From NCBI RefSeq assembly GCF_002234675.1, contig NC_019869.2:11518015-11582014 (forward strand): a stretch of DNA of 64,000 bases, given 5' to 3'. The notes under the pieces are model-generated. The model was not told the origin of the DNA and did not search any database. It worked only from the letters and a program-made list of their open reading frames with translations. The position numbers were made by a program, and so were the translations under genes. This stretch comes from Oryzias latipes. Its lineage: Eukaryota; Chordata; Actinopteri; Beloniformes; Adrianichthyidae. Below, piece after piece: positions 62,951 to 64,000 of the stretch. Every line of letters begins with the position of its first letter. The stretch's first letter is position 1.

Positions 62951-64000
62951 CATCAGCGTGTGTACCCTACTGTTTACAGTTTACATAGTTCATTTTCAAC
63001 CAGCGTTCAATGGATGCTTGTTTTGTACGAAAAGTGCGACAACTTGTTTACGTTTATGCGCGTTTCCATAGACTTTTCATTGAAAGTGGCCACTTGAATG
63101 TGCTGTAGCTTAAAAATGTTTGCCTTACTCCTAGCTAAGTAGCTTGCAAAAGAATGTGTAGAAGTCAGAACTAGTCAGCCTCCATTTTTCTGCAACATCA
63201 ATTATCTTTACTAAAAAAATAACAAAGTGCAGCTCCTTCCATTCTGCAGACACAACTTCTTCATGTTTGGATGTGAGGATTCCTGCAGCGCTTAGGCTGG
63301 GAGGACCAGCCCTAAGCTCTGGTGAATTGCTCGGTTCGGAGCTGCGTCACGTCACGTCAGCTGATCTCCAAAGGGCAGCCTGACTGTTGTGCAATGTATC
63401 ATCTTCCATCAAAGAGCCTCTGTTTGCCAGCACACACACATGTTCCAATATTTGCTGTAAAGGGCAGCATTCAGCTGATGAAAGGACCGATGCTTCTCAT
63501 GACAGCTCAGATCTGATTCCGCCCACTTCGGGGCACCTTAGAAATGGGAGACAGACTTTGAGCTGACTCCTATTTTAGCTGTGAGCAGGCTTCAGCGTTT
63601 TTTCTCTTTTGAAAGTCAAAGCCGCTGTCCAGCAACAACGATTGCTCCTAAGATTAATCGAACGACTGGACCTAAACACTTTAAACACTTCCATGTGTAG
63701 GACCATTTAATTTCTGCAAGATTATTGATGTTCTTATAACTCATGGCGTGGATATTTGATAGAGGTGGTTCTCAGTGCACTCTGTTAGATGATCCTGTTG
63801 AATGCGTTTTCTCCAGGGGATGCAGCATCCGTTTGACCATCTGATCTAGTAAATGTGACCTCCAGAATGTGGACGAGTCCAACTGACTTTATCTGTATTT
63901 CAATCAGGAGGGATCTCAGAAGGCAAATAAAGATTTTTTTTTGGTTACAGGAATATATGTGCATGAAATAAGTCCACAGTCTTTGGCGGATAGGTTGTGG
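62951..64000. other. intergenic to window end, no supported feature
   Basis: Short ORFs only. No repeat boundary or exon could be supported. Confidence 0.35.

Overview
This window is vertebrate, almost certainly a percomorph teleost. It has three multi-exon genes with GT-AG introns, tRNA-derived SINEs, L1 and L2 LINE copies, and many fish-style MITEs. The repeat style would fit a medaka-like (Oryzias) genome, but I cannot settle the species from sequence alone. All three genes lie on the plus strand: osbpl3 (21 coding exons, 18784-32843), gsdme (9 coding exons, 35908-41636) and nup42 (7 coding exons, 52491-55749). The human orthologues all map to 7p15.3. OSBPL3 and GSDME are adjacent and head-to-tail there, as here, which supports calling the first gene osbpl3 rather than its paralogues osbpl6 or osbpl7.

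Layout. Positions 1-9300 are intergenic with dispersed repeats and two SINEs. A CCAAT-box promoter and noncoding first exon of osbpl3 sit at about 9340-9503. The first intron (9504-18685) is packed with repeats, including a MITE nested in a MITE and an L1 tail inserted in an older repeat. The osbpl3 coding exons follow, then a poly(A) signal near 33374, a hAT-like MITE and a piggyBac-like MITE. The gsdme gene has a noncoding first exon ending at 34766. Its 43.7-52.0 kb downstream flank is almost entirely L1: one minus-strand 5'-truncated L1, then, ten bases further on, a plus-strand 5'-truncated L1 that is itself split by a 6.7-kb minus-strand L1. That inner L1 carries an endonuclease-reverse transcriptase ORF broken only by two in-frame stops, plus a very long 3' region that is G-rich on its own strand. 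nup42 begins about 480 bp after this cluster. From 56 to 64 kb there are repeats, a dead L2-type LINE, a degenerate minisatellite and one weak candidate exon.

Function. The three genes do not form a pathway. osbpl3 encodes a PH/FFAT/ORD lipid-transfer protein of ER-plasma membrane contacts. gsdme encodes a pore-forming gasdermin with an intact DTVD caspase-3-type site in the interdomain linker. nup42 encodes an FG nucleoporin of the cytoplasmic mRNA-export platform. I rebuilt all exon structures by hand, checking that reading phase is kept across every junction. No new gene system is apparent. The most notable material is the transposon architecture: nested L1s with target-site duplications, a poly(A)-only insertion, and paired or nested MITEs.
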